Source: Bifidobacterium sp. ESL0775 (GTDB taxonomy: Bacteria > Actinomycetota > Actinomycetes > Actinomycetales > Bifidobacteriaceae). Taken from it: a stretch of 64,000 bases of DNA. Positions 17,492-25,085 of this stretch are shown here, piece after piece. A program made the position numbers and the translations under genes. Position 1 is the first letter of the stretch. Every line of letters begins with the position of its first letter. The DNA lies in the NCBI RefSeq assembly GCF_029395475.1, contig NZ_CP113917.1, forward strand, positions 2,170,001 to 2,234,000. Reading direction: 5' to 3'. The notes beneath the pieces are model-generated. The model searched no databases. It saw nothing but the letters and a program-made list of their open reading frames with translations, and was not told the DNA's origin.

Positions 17492-18481
17492 TCAGCCTTC
17501 CTTCTTGAAGGTGAAGAACTTGGCGGCGTTCTTGATCAGGAGCTTGTCGACGTACTCGGGGTCGAAGCCCTCGTCGATCATGCGCGGGCCGTCGACGGCG
17601 GGGTTGTAATCCACGCCGGAGACGGAGCCGTAGGCCTTCTGGTAGGAGCGCTTGCCGGAATCGGTGCCGAGCAGGATGCGGTCTTCGAAGCCGTCCTTCT
17701 TGAACGCCCTGAGCTCCATCATGCGGTTGGAATCAGGCTGGTACTTGATGCGGTTGGTGCCGTCGATCTCGAGGTAGACGCCCAGGTCGAGGATCTTCTC
17801 GAGGTAATAGACATCGGCGTTGCGCTGGATGTGGCCGATGGCGATCTGGTCGGCGGGCACGCCCTGCTTTAAGAGCTCCTGGGCCTGCTCGAGACCGCAG
17901 GTGCCGTAGGTGGTGTGCGTGTTGACCGGGGCGCCGGTCTCGATGGCGGCGGCTGCGGCGGCCTCGAGGCACTTGTGCTCGAACGGGGTGATCTCGCCGT
18001 AGGCGGTGCCGACCTTGATGACGCCGGCCTTGTAGGGAGAACGGTTGACGAACGGGCCGGTGTAATCGTTCTGGTCGACGCCCTCGCGGATGTCGGCGAT
18101 GACCAGCTCGGTGATCTGGTCGACTGAATAGCGGTTGACCCAATGGGACTGGGTCTCCAGATAGACATGCTCACGGTGGAAGCCGGTGGCGCCGATGACC
18201 TTCAGGTCCTTGACGTTCTTGGCGACCTCGGCGAGCTTGGCCGGGTCACGGCCGCAGTTGATGGGGCACATATCGACGATGGTGCCGCCATATTTGCTCC
18301 ACTTCTTCGAGGCTTGGGCGAAGCGCGTGGCTTCCTCTTCGGCCTTCTCGACGGAATCAAGCTGATGGTCGCCATCGATGTAGACCTCACCGGCGCCAAC
18401 GCGGATGAGATGGTCGTGGGCGTCGACCACGCCGAGGGTGCTCGGGTCGACATCGCCCAGAATTGTACGTGCAAACGACAT
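17492..18481 (-). CDS. Phosphotriesterase-fold hydrolase, probable phosphorylated-lactonase
   Basis: A 329-residue amidohydrolase of the PTE family. All binuclear metal ligands are present: H22-x-H24 (DAHDHL), bridging Lys156 (VIKVGT), His189 (NTHTTYG), His217 (IGHIQRN) and Asp274 (LLGTDSG). PTE homologues in Ula-like clusters hydrolyse phosphorylated furanose lactones, which fits the decarboxylase next door. GGAG lies 5 nt before ATG 18481. It is the first gene of its operon and is divergent from the SorC regulator. The precise lactone is an inference; an aldolase-like or other hydrolase role is possible. Confidence 0.82.
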   Translation of the reverse strand: MSFARTILGDVDPSTLGVVDAHDHLIRVGAGEVYIDGDHQLDSVEKAEEEATRFAQASKKWSKYGGTIVDMCPINCGRDPAKLAEVAKNVKDLKVIGATGFHREHVYLETQSHWVNRYSVDQITELVIADIREGVDQNDYTGPFVNRSPYKAGVIKVGTAYGEITPFEHKCLEAAAAAAIETGAPVNTHTTYGTCGLEQAQELLKQGVPADQIAIGHIQRNADVYYLEKILDLGVYLEIDGTNRIKYQPDSNRMMELRAFKKDGFEDRILLGTDSGKRSYQKAYGSVSGVDYNPAVDGPRMIDEGFDPEYVDKLLIKNAAKFFTFKKEG

Positions 18482-18803
18482 TGCTGCTCCTTATTTGATT
18501 CACAACTGTTAATTTGTGGCGTGCCTTCCGCCAGTCGCCAATCATGGAGGCCGGCCGTCGGTACTCGCAAACCCTTCACGTAATGAACTTGTCCGGATCA
18601 CAGATTTCGCGCGCCGAAATCAATTCACGCACTTTGTAATCTCGTCCACTGCGTTTCAATTGCTACAGTATGCGATTGCGGAGGGAATGACCCGTATGAC
18701 GATGAACAGATGTTCACCATAATGTATTACATATATTTCGCTGTGTATTGAAATTCTTATATATAACAGGATAAAATCTCTCGAATCGAGTTAAGATGAA
18801 CAC
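18482..18803. promoter_or_regulatory. Divergent control region, lactonase / SorC regulator
   Basis: A 322-nt intergenic region with two identical-type palindromes (18703-18716 and 18797-18810) and a regulator promoter (-35 TTGAAA at 18748, -10 TAAAAT at 18772, 18-nt spacer). Confidence 0.6.
18703..18716. promoter_or_regulatory. SorC operator candidate 1, TGAACA-GA-TGTTCA
   Basis: A perfect 6-2-6 palindrome upstream of the regulator promoter. The same motif recurs 94 bp away. Confidence 0.6.
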
Positions 18804-18810
18804 ATGTTCA
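18797..18810. promoter_or_regulatory. SorC operator candidate 2, TGAACA-CA-TGTTCA, over the start codon
   Basis: The second perfect copy contains the ATG (18804) of the SorC gene itself, about 20 nt downstream of the -10. That position suits autorepression. Confidence 0.6.
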
Positions 18811-19772
18811 GCGACGATTCATTGGCGACAAGCTCATCGCGGCATCATATCGAGCTGATGCTGCATGTGGCGCGCTCCTACTATCTCGACGACAAGACGC
18901 AGGCCCAGATCGCCCGCGACATCGGCTATTCGCGGCCCACGGTCTCCCGGCTGCTCAAGGAATCCAGGGATTCGGGCATGGTCCATATCTCCATCGGCCA
19001 TGAATTGGAGCGCATCCGCGAGCTCGAGCAGCAACTGGAGCGCAAATACGGCCTCAAGCACGTACGCGTGGCGGCGGTGCACGACAACGAAAGCTCCGTG
19101 CAAGTCGTGCCGAGATACGCGGCAGCGCTGTTCAGCGAGCTGTGCAAGCCGGATTCGCTGATCACCGTCTCCAACGGACGGGCCGTCGCGGCGACGGTGC
19201 ACGAGATGCCGATCTGCGAATGGCCGAAAACCAACGTCGCGCAGATGATCGGCGCGCTGAGCCCGGACAACCCGATGATCGACTCCCCCGACATCTGCCG
19301 CATGCTCGCCAGCAGGCTCGGTGGCACCTTCACCTCCCTACCCGCGCCGATGATCCTCTCGAACGCGAAGATCGCGAACAGCATGCGCAAGGAGCCGCAG
19401 ATCGCCACGGCGCTGGCGCTGGGAGGCGGGGCCGATATCGCCATCGTGGGCGTCGGTGCCGCGACCGATGACAGACTGGGACACATCTTCGATGAATACG
19501 TGGACCCGGCGACCGCGCGCACCCTGCATCAGCGCGGGGTCATCGGCCACATCTGCGGCCATCTCATCGACGCGGAGGGCAACCTCGTCCACTCCGATCT
19601 TTACGAGCGCACGATCTCCATCGACCTTGAGCGGCTCAGGAAAATCCCCATGGTCATCGGGGTGGCGTGGGGGCCGGTGAAGGTCAATGCCATCCACGCC
19701 TGCCTGGTCGGGCACCTCATCTCCGCGCTCGTCACCGACCAGAAAACCGCCGAGGCGTTGCTGGCAATATGA
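18804..19772 (+). CDS. SorC-family sugar-binding transcriptional regulator
   Basis: A 322-residue protein. The N-terminal helix-turn-helix reads TQAQIARDIGYSRPTVSRLLKESRDSG (about 31-57), followed by the SorC/DeoR-like effector domain with SNGRAVAATV, LGGTFTSLPAP, ALGGGADIAIVGVG and G-H-I-C-G-H-L-I-D segments. SorC regulators bind phosphorylated sugars. It is divergent from the lactonase-decarboxylase operon, and a palindrome pair sits in the shared region, one over its own start codon. It probably controls the 13.0-18.5 kb cluster. Confidence 0.9.
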   Translation: MFSDDSLATSSSRHHIELMLHVARSYYLDDKTQAQIARDIGYSRPTVSRLLKESRDSGMVHISIGHELERIRELEQQLERKYGLKHVRVAAVHDNESSVQVVPRYAAALFSELCKPDSLITVSNGRAVAATVHEMPICEWPKTNVAQMIGALSPDNPMIDSPDICRMLASRLGGTFTSLPAPMILSNAKIANSMRKEPQIATALALGGGADIAIVGVGAATDDRLGHIFDEYVDPATARTLHQRGVIGHICGHLIDAEGNLVHSDLYERTISIDLERLRKIPMVIGVAWGPVKVNAIHACLVGHLISALVTDQKTAEALLAI

Positions 19773-19864
19773 AATCCATTTATCGTCCAACCCGCCGAAT
19801 TGTGCTTGGGATTGGGTTGTACTAGAATATGTAACGTTGTCTTGAGCGATGAACTCAAGGACAT

Positions 19865-19937
19865 GGGGCTGTAGCTCAGTTGGTAGAGCGCTTCGTTCGC
19901 ATCGAAGAGGTCGTGGTTTCGATTACCATCAGCTCCA
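19865..19937 (+). tRNA. tRNA-Ala (CGC)
   Basis: Cloverleaf: acceptor GGGGCTG/CAGCTCC with the G3-U70 pair diagnostic for alanine, D arm GCTCAGTTGGTAGAGC, anticodon stem CTTCG/CGAAG with loop TTCGCAT (anticodon CGC), and T arm GTGGT-TTCGATT-ACCAT. CCA is not encoded. The normally near-invariant G53-C61 pair is U53-A61 here. Its 3' part is the integration site of the adjacent element. Confidence 0.9.
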
Positions 19938-19941
19938 CTTC
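19919..19941 (+). other. attL (23-bp core, within tRNA-Ala)
   Basis: The core begins TCGATTACCATCAG and ends at CTCCACTTC. It is identical to 25086-25108; identity stops on both sides. Confidence 0.85.
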
Positions 19942-19943
19942 TA

Positions 19944-19986
19944 GGCCGGAAACGTTGAAATCTCAACATTCCCGGCCACTTTTTTT
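19944..19986 (+). terminator. Terminator after tRNA-Ala (element-supplied)
   Basis: GGCCGG (19944-19949) pairs with CCGGCC (19972-19977), with an inner AACGTTGA/TCAACATT pairing, followed by a run of seven T. It lies inside the integrated element, just past attL. Confidence 0.85.
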
Positions 19987-19992
19987 ACCCGA

Positions 19993-20017
19993 AAAAGGGT
20001 GTAGAAAGGGTGTAGTT
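19993..20017 (+). other. Integrase arm-type repeats, left
   Basis: Tandem GGGTGTAGAAA and GGGTGTAGTT, about 52 nt from the attL core. A matching tandem pair lies near attR at 24995-25020. Confidence 0.6.
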
Positions 20018-20046
20018 CCGGCGGGCGTGCGTGCTATGATGGCGGC

Positions 20047-21417
20047 ATGACGGACGACATGACGAAGGCGCTTTACGGGGGCGACGGCGGGAGCATCTTT
20101 TGGTCTCCCACATACCACACATACGTCGCGCGATGGCCGAAAGGTCAATACAAGCACCGCATCGAAGGACGCGGCAACACGCCAAAGAAGGCTCTCCAAA
20201 ACCGTGCGAAACACCTCGCCGCGTATCTCGCCGACCCCGACAGCAAGGAACGGGACATGACGGTGAGGACGGCACTTGAACGCTACCTCGCCGAAAAACG
20301 GGAGGGCAACGCAAGGGCGAACACCATCACGCGCAAGACCGAACGGCTCGGACGGTACCTCGCCCCGTACATGGGCATGAAGCTCACGGACGTCAACCGT
20401 GGCACGTGCATGGCCGTCATCACGACGGCGAAACATAACGCGAAGACCGATAACAGCCGCATCGGCCAACAGATGTACTCCGAACTCAACCAATGGTTGG
20501 AATGGTGTCTTTCCAACGATTACATCACCGACAACCCGGTGAAACGCATAAAACTCGATGACCGGCCACGATACGTGTCGAAGGCGCGTGAGGCGACGGA
20601 GGAATACATCGAGCAACGTATCACGATGGGCAAGTGGCTATTACGACATACGGTCGAGCACATGGCCGACTACGGCACGACCTACGGCATGGTCCTCGCC
20701 GCGTCCATGGGTCTACGAGCGGGCGAGATACGCGGGCTATGTTGGGACGTCTTCGACCATCTTTTCGATGATGATTTCGACCACACTCGGATACATGTCC
20801 GACGTCAATATGACCGTGATGCGCAGACCGGCGAATGGATTCTCCGAGACTATACGAAAGGCCGGAAGCGCACCATACCGGTTCCGAAGACATGGGCGGA
20901 GGATTGGATATCATACTACACTTGGCAATGCGAGAGGTACCATCTCACGAACTACCAAGGGTATTGCTTCATCGACGAAAAACAGCGACCGCTCACCGGC
21001 GGCAAACAGCAAAAGCTATGGAACGAGGTCAAGGAGGCGTACATACGAGACGGCGGCGGAGACCCCAAAATCGACGGGTCGATGAGGCTCCATGATATGC
21101 GGCACGTGTCGGCGTCGTTGATGGTGATGGGAGGCGCGACCGTCGAACAAGTACAAGTCATCCTCGGGCACATGTCCCCGAACATGACGGAGTATTACAC
21201 GCACCTCTCCGAATCCTTCGAACGGAGCGCCATCAACCATCTCCCCGAACTCATGGAGCACGGCGACGAATACGATGCCATCATGTCCGAATCCATCGCG
21301 GCGGACGTCAACACGAACCCGCACACCGAACCGTCATACGCCGATACGACGGCCGACGAAAAGGAAATCCGAGAGGAGAACGGACGGTTCGGACTCCCCC
21401 CGGAGTTCTTCAAATGA
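20047..21417 (+). CDS. int: Tyrosine recombinase / integrase
   Basis: A 456-residue phage-type integrase. The N-terminal about 60 residues resemble an arm-binding domain (WSPTYHTYVARWPKGQYKHRIEGRG), followed by a SAM-like core-binding region (about 75-165). The catalytic domain shows Arg in LRAGEIRGL (about 225), H-D-M-R in RLHDMRHVSASLM (about 355) and the nucleophile Tyr in HMSPNMTEYYTHL (about 390). It catalyses site-specific recombination at the tRNA-Ala 3' end. The gene starts about 105 nt inside attL, the usual arrangement. The ribosome site before 20047 is weak, and ATG 20059 is an alternative. It is convergent with the rest of the element. Confidence 0.92.
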   Translation: MTDDMTKALYGGDGGSIFWSPTYHTYVARWPKGQYKHRIEGRGNTPKKALQNRAKHLAAYLADPDSKERDMTVRTALERYLAEKREGNARANTITRKTERLGRYLAPYMGMKLTDVNRGTCMAVITTAKHNAKTDNSRIGQQMYSELNQWLEWCLSNDYITDNPVKRIKLDDRPRYVSKAREATEEYIEQRITMGKWLLRHTVEHMADYGTTYGMVLAASMGLRAGEIRGLCWDVFDHLFDDDFDHTRIHVRRQYDRDAQTGEWILRDYTKGRKRTIPVPKTWAEDWISYYTWQCERYHLTNYQGYCFIDEKQRPLTGGKQQKLWNEVKEAYIRDGGGDPKIDGSMRLHDMRHVSASLMVMGGATVEQVQVILGHMSPNMTEYYTHLSESFERSAINHLPELMEHGDEYDAIMSESIAADVNTNPHTEPSYADTTADEKEIREENGRFGLPPEFFK

Positions 21418-21420
21418 CCG

Positions 21421-21999
21421 TCATCCCTTCGGATTCGTAATATGGACGAACCCTTCCGGCACGTCGCCCATGCGGGCGTATTGGCGGTCATAATACGCTT
21501 CCTCAGCGGCGTAGTACGCTTCCTCGGCGGCTTCCGCGTCGGCCTTCTCCTTCGCGGCGGCGTTCGCCTCGGCTTCCGCACGGCGACACGTTTCGGACCA
21601 TTCGTCGTATGACTTCCAGCCCCTATCACGCCACCAATCCCGAGGATGCCGACGCAACGTGTCATCGTCCTCGTCATCGCCGATGATGTAGTGGTCGGTG
21701 TCGGGCGGTTGCACCCGTTCCAACCATTCATCATGCGTCTCGTTGTTCCGGCGCGAACCCGCATCGTCCGTATCGTCGGCGGACGTGAAGGCGTCCTTGC
21801 CGTCGAACAAGCACGCGATGACGTCAGCCACGAGGTCAAGCGAGATACGCCACGTCTCGGGCGGACCGGGGCGACCGTCGTCATTGTGCCACGCCACGTA
21901 TTCGCAAGCATCGACCACATCATCGAGCGGCACCCCCAGATTCTCGGCAAGGTTGCCGAGGGTTTCGGCGGGCATTCCATCACGCATACGACACTCCAT
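21421..21999 (-). CDS. Hypothetical acidic protein of the integrated element
   Basis: 192 residues from an ATG preceded by AAGGAGAA. It is strongly acidic (TDDAGSRRNNETHDEW, GDDEDDD) with an Ala/Glu-rich segment near the C-terminus carrying a tandem EEAYYAAEEAYY, then YARMGDVPEGFVHITNPKG. No family is recognised. An N-terminal AETLGNLAENLGVPLDDVVDACEY region may be a small helical domain. It lies directly after rep on the same strand and its stop faces the int stop 4 nt away. A replication or copy-control accessory role is possible but not shown. Confidence 0.65.
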   Translation of the reverse strand: MECRMRDGMPAETLGNLAENLGVPLDDVVDACEYVAWHNDDGRPGPPETWRISLDLVADVIACLFDGKDAFTSADDTDDAGSRRNNETHDEWLERVQPPDTDHYIIGDDEDDDTLRRHPRDWWRDRGWKSYDEWSETCRRAEAEANAAAKEKADAEAAEEAYYAAEEAYYDRQYARMGDVPEGFVHITNPKG

Positions 22000-22060
22000 A
22001 ATGATTCTCCTTCTCTTAACCGCCGGCACCTTGTCGGCGGAAACGTCTACATGTGTGGAC

Positions 22061-23101
22061 TCACGAGGTGAGTTCGAAATCCGAGGGCGACGGTTCGTCG
22101 AACGTGATGGCCGCGAGGTCCTCACGCGTTTCGACGTGAATCGTATGGGCACGGACACGGCGCATCCACGTCTCGTGTTCGGTTTCATCACCGCAATAGA
22201 AGCCGTCCGGCGGCCAGTTCGAAATGATGATGACGCGCGTATACGCCGCACGTGCGTCGTGGTACCTTGCGGGCAAGGACAGCGGGTACGGGTCGGTCCA
22301 TTGATTGAGGTCGGTGAGGTTGATGCCCGCCCGAAACTCGTCTATCACGACGGTGGATTGGTCGGTATAACCGTCCCATTTCACACGGCCGGATACGGGT
22401 CTCGGCAACACGTAGAGGTCATCGGCGGCGACGATATGGTGGACCCACCACGATTTGCCGATGCCGGACGGACCCCACACGTAATACACCTTTAGAGGGC
22501 GGTCGGATTCCGTGAGTTCTTTAAGTTTTTCGCGGCGTACGGTGGCCTCCAGGTCGCGCGCCCATACCATGACGTGCGCGAGTTTCGGCCCGAGTTCGGG
22601 GTCAAGAAGAATGTCATCGACCGTCCGACCGCCTCGGATTTCGTCGGAGATGTCGCGAAGGTCGTTGCGTTTCCCGGATTGGTCGGCGACGTCGAGCGCC
22701 GTCAACCCGTGCGTGTCGGGGATGGATTCGACGCGCGTCTCCGGCTTGTGCACGTATTGCCACGTTTGCCTTTTGTCTTTCGGAGTGGCGGGTATCGCTT
22801 CGAAGAACACGTCGTTGCCGCCATGCTTCTTCAGACGGTTCTTCATCGTCGTCCATGCGAGGGGTGAATCGGTGTGGACGAACACTTGGTAATGCGGGTA
22901 TCCGGTCGGATTCTTCGCCGTTGACTTCGACCCCTTCTCGCGTTGCCCGGCCCACTTCATGTCCTCCAACATCGCTTCAAGGTCGGCGACCGTCCGTTCA
23001 TGCCCATCACCATCGGTGAGCGGAACGGTGAGCAACCACCACCGGCTTTTCTCGTTCTTCTTCATCTTCATCGTTTTCGTCTTCCCGTTCCCATCGTTCA
23101 T
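22061..23101 (-). CDS. rep: CRESS/circovirus-like replication initiator (HUH endonuclease + SF3 helicase)
   Basis: 346 residues. Motif I is WWLLTVPL (21-28). Motif II is PHYQV with H70-x-Q72, the HxQ variant of the HUH site typical of CRESS-DNA virus Reps. Motif III is the nucleophile Y116-x-x-K119. The helicase part has Walker A GPSGIGKS (210-217), Walker B VVIDEF (251-256), motif C IIISN (291-295) and an Arg-finger-like WMRRV (312-316). It would nick an origin and drive rolling-circle replication. Related Reps are known on bifidobacterial plasmids such as p4M. ATG 23101 lacks a strong ribosome site; ATGs at codons 11 and 13 are alternatives. The origin region lies just upstream. Confidence 0.88.
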   Translation of the reverse strand: MNDGNGKTKTMKMKKNEKSRWWLLTVPLTDGDGHERTVADLEAMLEDMKWAGQREKGSKSTAKNPTGYPHYQVFVHTDSPLAWTTMKNRLKKHGGNDVFFEAIPATPKDKRQTWQYVHKPETRVESIPDTHGLTALDVADQSGKRNDLRDISDEIRGGRTVDDILLDPELGPKLAHVMVWARDLEATVRREKLKELTESDRPLKVYYVWGPSGIGKSWWVHHIVAADDLYVLPRPVSGRVKWDGYTDQSTVVIDEFRAGINLTDLNQWTDPYPLSLPARYHDARAAYTRVIIISNWPPDGFYCGDETEHETWMRRVRAHTIHVETREDLAAITFDEPSPSDFELTS

Positions 23102-23125
23102 GCGGTCATGGTAGCCGCGCAAACA

Positions 23126-23190
23126 CGAATCCCCGCGAATCCCCGCGAATCCCCGATTTGCACAGAGGTGGATTGGTTGCACAGAGGTGG
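23126..23190. repeat. Iterons: CGAATCCCCG x3 and TTGCACAGAGGTGG x2
   Basis: CGAATCCCCG starts at 23126, 23136 and 23146 (10-bp period). TTGCACAGAGGTGG starts at 23158 and 23177. A third near-copy, TTGCACGGAGGTGG, at 23253 enters the origin stem. They are typical Rep-binding direct repeats next to rep. Confidence 0.75.
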
Positions 23191-23260
23191 GGTGTGCAAA
23201 ATCGACCCCTCGAAAACGGCGGAATACCAACGTTTTCGGGACATGTTGCACATTGCACGG

Positions 23261-23303
23261 AGGTGGCTAATAACATTAAGGCCGCTTCGCGGCCTAGCCA
23301 CCT
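23261..23303 (-). other. Rolling-circle origin stem-loop
   Basis: AGGTGGCTA (23261-23269) pairs with TAGCCACCT (23295-23303). The loop exposes ATAACATTA (minus strand TAATGTTAT) and an inner hairpin AGGCCGC/GCGGCCT. The exposed 9-mer resembles the CRESS nonanucleotide class (TAATATTAC-like). The location beside iterons and a CRESS Rep supports a double-strand origin. Confidence 0.65.
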
Positions 23304-23563
23304 CCCGGGCGCCTCCGGCGCCCCGGTACCGGCGCCGAGGTCATCGTACGAGGCGGCACCCTCCGCACCATGGCACCGGCGCCTCTCCGGTCGGGTCGGC
23401 TTACGCGCCTCGCCTCGTCGCCTCCGCTCACGCGTCGGCTCCTTGGGTCGGTGCGGCGCCTCCCCGCCGTCGGGCACCCGAACCACGGCACTTGCGGGCA
23501 CCGGCACGCACTACACCCCGACACCGGTACCGATAGGGCACCGCGACACCCGTACGGTCGGCA

Positions 23564-24391
23564 TCACGCCAAATGGTCGAAATCCATCCGGTAATGCAAG
23601 TAGTCCTCCAACGATTCGTCATCCCGGCGGTCGCGAGGGACGCGCATCTCGCCCCGGCGTTCGTGCCACTCGGCGCGGTGCGTCGGGTCAATCAGGCCGT
23701 CGGGCGACCACGGCTCCTTGCCGGGTTTCGCCCCGATGTCGCGGTAATCTTCGATATCCGAGGCGTCGGTGTCGGGGGTGGGGTCGGTCAGATGACGAGT
23801 TCGCGCGTCGGTTTCCCGGGCTTCGGCGACCGGGGTTTCGCGGATTCCGGCGTCGCGGGTTCCGGGGTGCGCTTGGGATGTTGATAGCCGCCCGTCGCCC
23901 TCGGACCGCAATGGTCCTCCATCTTGTCGAGCGCCGCCATCGCCTCCGAGGTCATGTCCAGCCGCGACGCGCCCGACGAATCCAGCTCGGCCGGATGGAC
24001 GAACGTCAACACGTAATCGCACATTATCACCTCCGCTACATGGGACATCGTTTCGTCCCTCAGCACCGCGAGTTCCTTCAGCGCGGCCTTGGTTCTCCGG
24101 TCGATGTAGATTTTCGTCGGCACGAACCTTTCCCTTGTCATCGTTCTCTCCTTCTCCTTCTTCGTCGTCATACAAGACGGCTATCTTGTCCAACATTTCC
24201 AACGCGAGGTTGCCTTGCGAGACCGCATGGGCGTACATGTGCTCCGCCGTGTCGTATGACGGCTCCAGCACGCGCACCCATGTTGGTACATGGTCAACTC
24301 CTTCGACATACCACCCGTTGATGGCCGTGTGGCCGTGGCCGGTAGGGTCAGGCCACACGCGGTGCGGATGTTTGTAATCCGGCCACGTCAT
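23564..24391 (-). CDS. Hypothetical protein of the element, overlapped by the RHH gene
   Basis: An open frame of 275 residues. The first about 90 (MTWPDYKHPHRVWPDPTGH...) and last about 70 residues (IEDYRDIGAKPGKEPW..., DDESLEDYLHYRMDF) look like real protein. The middle about 115 residues coincide with the better-coding RHH gene in another frame and look like a shadow. It may be one long overlapping gene, or two genes flanking the RHH gene, or a frame-disrupted gene. The ATG overlaps the previous stop (TGATG), so it is translationally coupled. No known domain is recognised. Confidence 0.5.
   Translation of the reverse strand: MTWPDYKHPHRVWPDPTGHGHTAINGWYVEGVDHVPTWVRVLEPSYDTAEHMYAHAVSQGNLALEMLDKIAVLYDDEEGEGENDDKGKVRADENLHRPENQGRAEGTRGAEGRNDVPCSGGDNVRLRVDVRPSGRAGFVGRVAAGHDLGGDGGARQDGGPLRSEGDGRLSTSQAHPGTRDAGIRETPVAEARETDARTRHLTDPTPDTDASDIEDYRDIGAKPGKEPWSPDGLIDPTHRAEWHERRGEMRVPRDRRDDESLEDYLHYRMDFDHLA
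23788..24141 (-). CDS. Ribbon-helix-helix-like DNA-binding protein
   Basis: 117 residues from an ATG preceded by AAGGAGAAGGAG. The N-terminus VPTKIYIDRRTKAALKELAVLRDETMSHVAEVIMCDYV has the short beta-strand plus two helices of CopG/Arc or relaxosome-type RHH proteins. The C-terminus is Pro/Lys/Thr-rich and disordered. It is likely a copy-number or partition regulator, or transcription factor, of the element. It lies entirely within the longer frame 23564-24391. Confidence 0.65.
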   Translation of the reverse strand: MTRERFVPTKIYIDRRTKAALKELAVLRDETMSHVAEVIMCDYVLTFVHPAELDSSGASRLDMTSEAMAALDKMEDHCGPRATGGYQHPKRTPEPATPESAKPRSPKPGKPTRELVI

Positions 24392-24753
24392 CACTTCGCC
24401 GCCTTCTCGCCGTCATCCACGGCATGAACCGAATCCGCGACCACGCTATAGGCGATGCGGTGGTTGTTCGCGACGAACACCGTAGCCACGGGGTTGACGA
24501 GTTCGATGCGCTTCGGGGCGAACGGCGTCGCGATGATGGGCGCCGTCGGCTTGTTGCGGAGCTTCACGTACACGTTCACGGCGTATCCCTTTTCATCAGC
24601 GGCGAACACGCCACGGACGGGGAACACGGGCTTCCCGTCCACGAGCTTGGTTTCGTCCGAGCCGTAAACCTTCGCGGGCTCCATCTTTCCGGGGTCCAAG
24701 GTGTCCGTGATGCCGAGTTCGACAACGGTTTCAATCTTCAACGTGGTAGCCAT
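24391..24753 (-). CDS. Small beta-rich hypothetical protein of the element
   Basis: 120 residues from an ATG with GGAAGGA upstream. The sequence alternates short hydrophobic strands (ATTLKIETVVELGI, VFPVRGVFAADEKGYAVNVYVKL, RIELVNPVATVFVANNHRIAYSVVADSV) and lacks signal peptide or membrane spans. First gene of the minus-strand operon leading toward rep. I do not recognise a family; a single-strand DNA-binding or plasmid accessory role would fit but is speculation. Confidence 0.7.
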   Translation of the reverse strand: MATTLKIETVVELGITDTLDPGKMEPAKVYGSDETKLVDGKPVFPVRGVFAADEKGYAVNVYVKLRNKPTAPIIATPFAPKRIELVNPVATVFVANNHRIAYSVVADSVHAVDDGEKAAK

Positions 24754-24846
24754 GATGTCATTCCTTCCATCGATGCGATGCCTTTCATCGCAATCACCCG
24801 TCATCTAACAAGTCCCGGGCCCGGTTCCGGGCCTATAGACCCGTAA

Positions 24847-24862
24847 TGTGATGCAGCTCACA
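24847..24862. promoter_or_regulatory. CRP/GlxR-type palindrome TGTGA-N6-TCACA
   Basis: A perfect match to the CRP-family consensus form, about 95 nt upstream of the first minus-strand element gene. On the plus strand it is followed by T5, so it could alternatively be a weak terminator. Confidence 0.5.
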
Positions 24863-24994
24863 TTTTTATTACGCCGGGCGACCCAGCGCCCGGCTACCGG
24901 CGGAACATCACGGCGGAGAGGTTTTAGCAATGAGGGGATGGTAAAGCGTGCGTCCCGAGGCACCGAGACCGACATCAACCCCGTGGTCGCATCC

Positions 24995-25020
24995 GAAAAG
25001 GGTGTAGAAAAGGTGTAGTT
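24995..25020 (+). other. Integrase arm-type repeats, right
   Basis: Tandem GGGTGTAGAAA and AGGTGTAGTT, in the same orientation as the pair at 19993-20017, about 66 nt from the attR core. Confidence 0.6.
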
Positions 25021-25085
25021 TCAAGGACGAAAAGCATGGAAACCGGCAGAATCACGGGTATATCAACGATTCACAACGATGGGAA

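Larger units (their letters stand above)
23102..23563. other. Replication control region of the element
   Basis: A 462-nt non-coding stretch between rep and the next gene. It contains iterons, the stem-loop origin, and about 250 nt dense in GGCGCC and GGTACC palindromes that could hold a single-strand origin. No real ORF is seen. Confidence 0.65.
24754..25085. other. Promoter end of the element
   Basis: A 332-nt region with a CRP-type palindrome (24847-24862), GC-rich GCCCGG/CCGGGC inverted segments at 24810-24830 and 24873-24892, and right arm-type repeats. No ORF is supported. Confidence 0.6.

Noticed and set aside
23158..24321. 387-residue plus-strand ORF in the element
   Set aside because: Runs through the iterons and the origin hairpin, with Arg/Pro-rich low-complexity composition.
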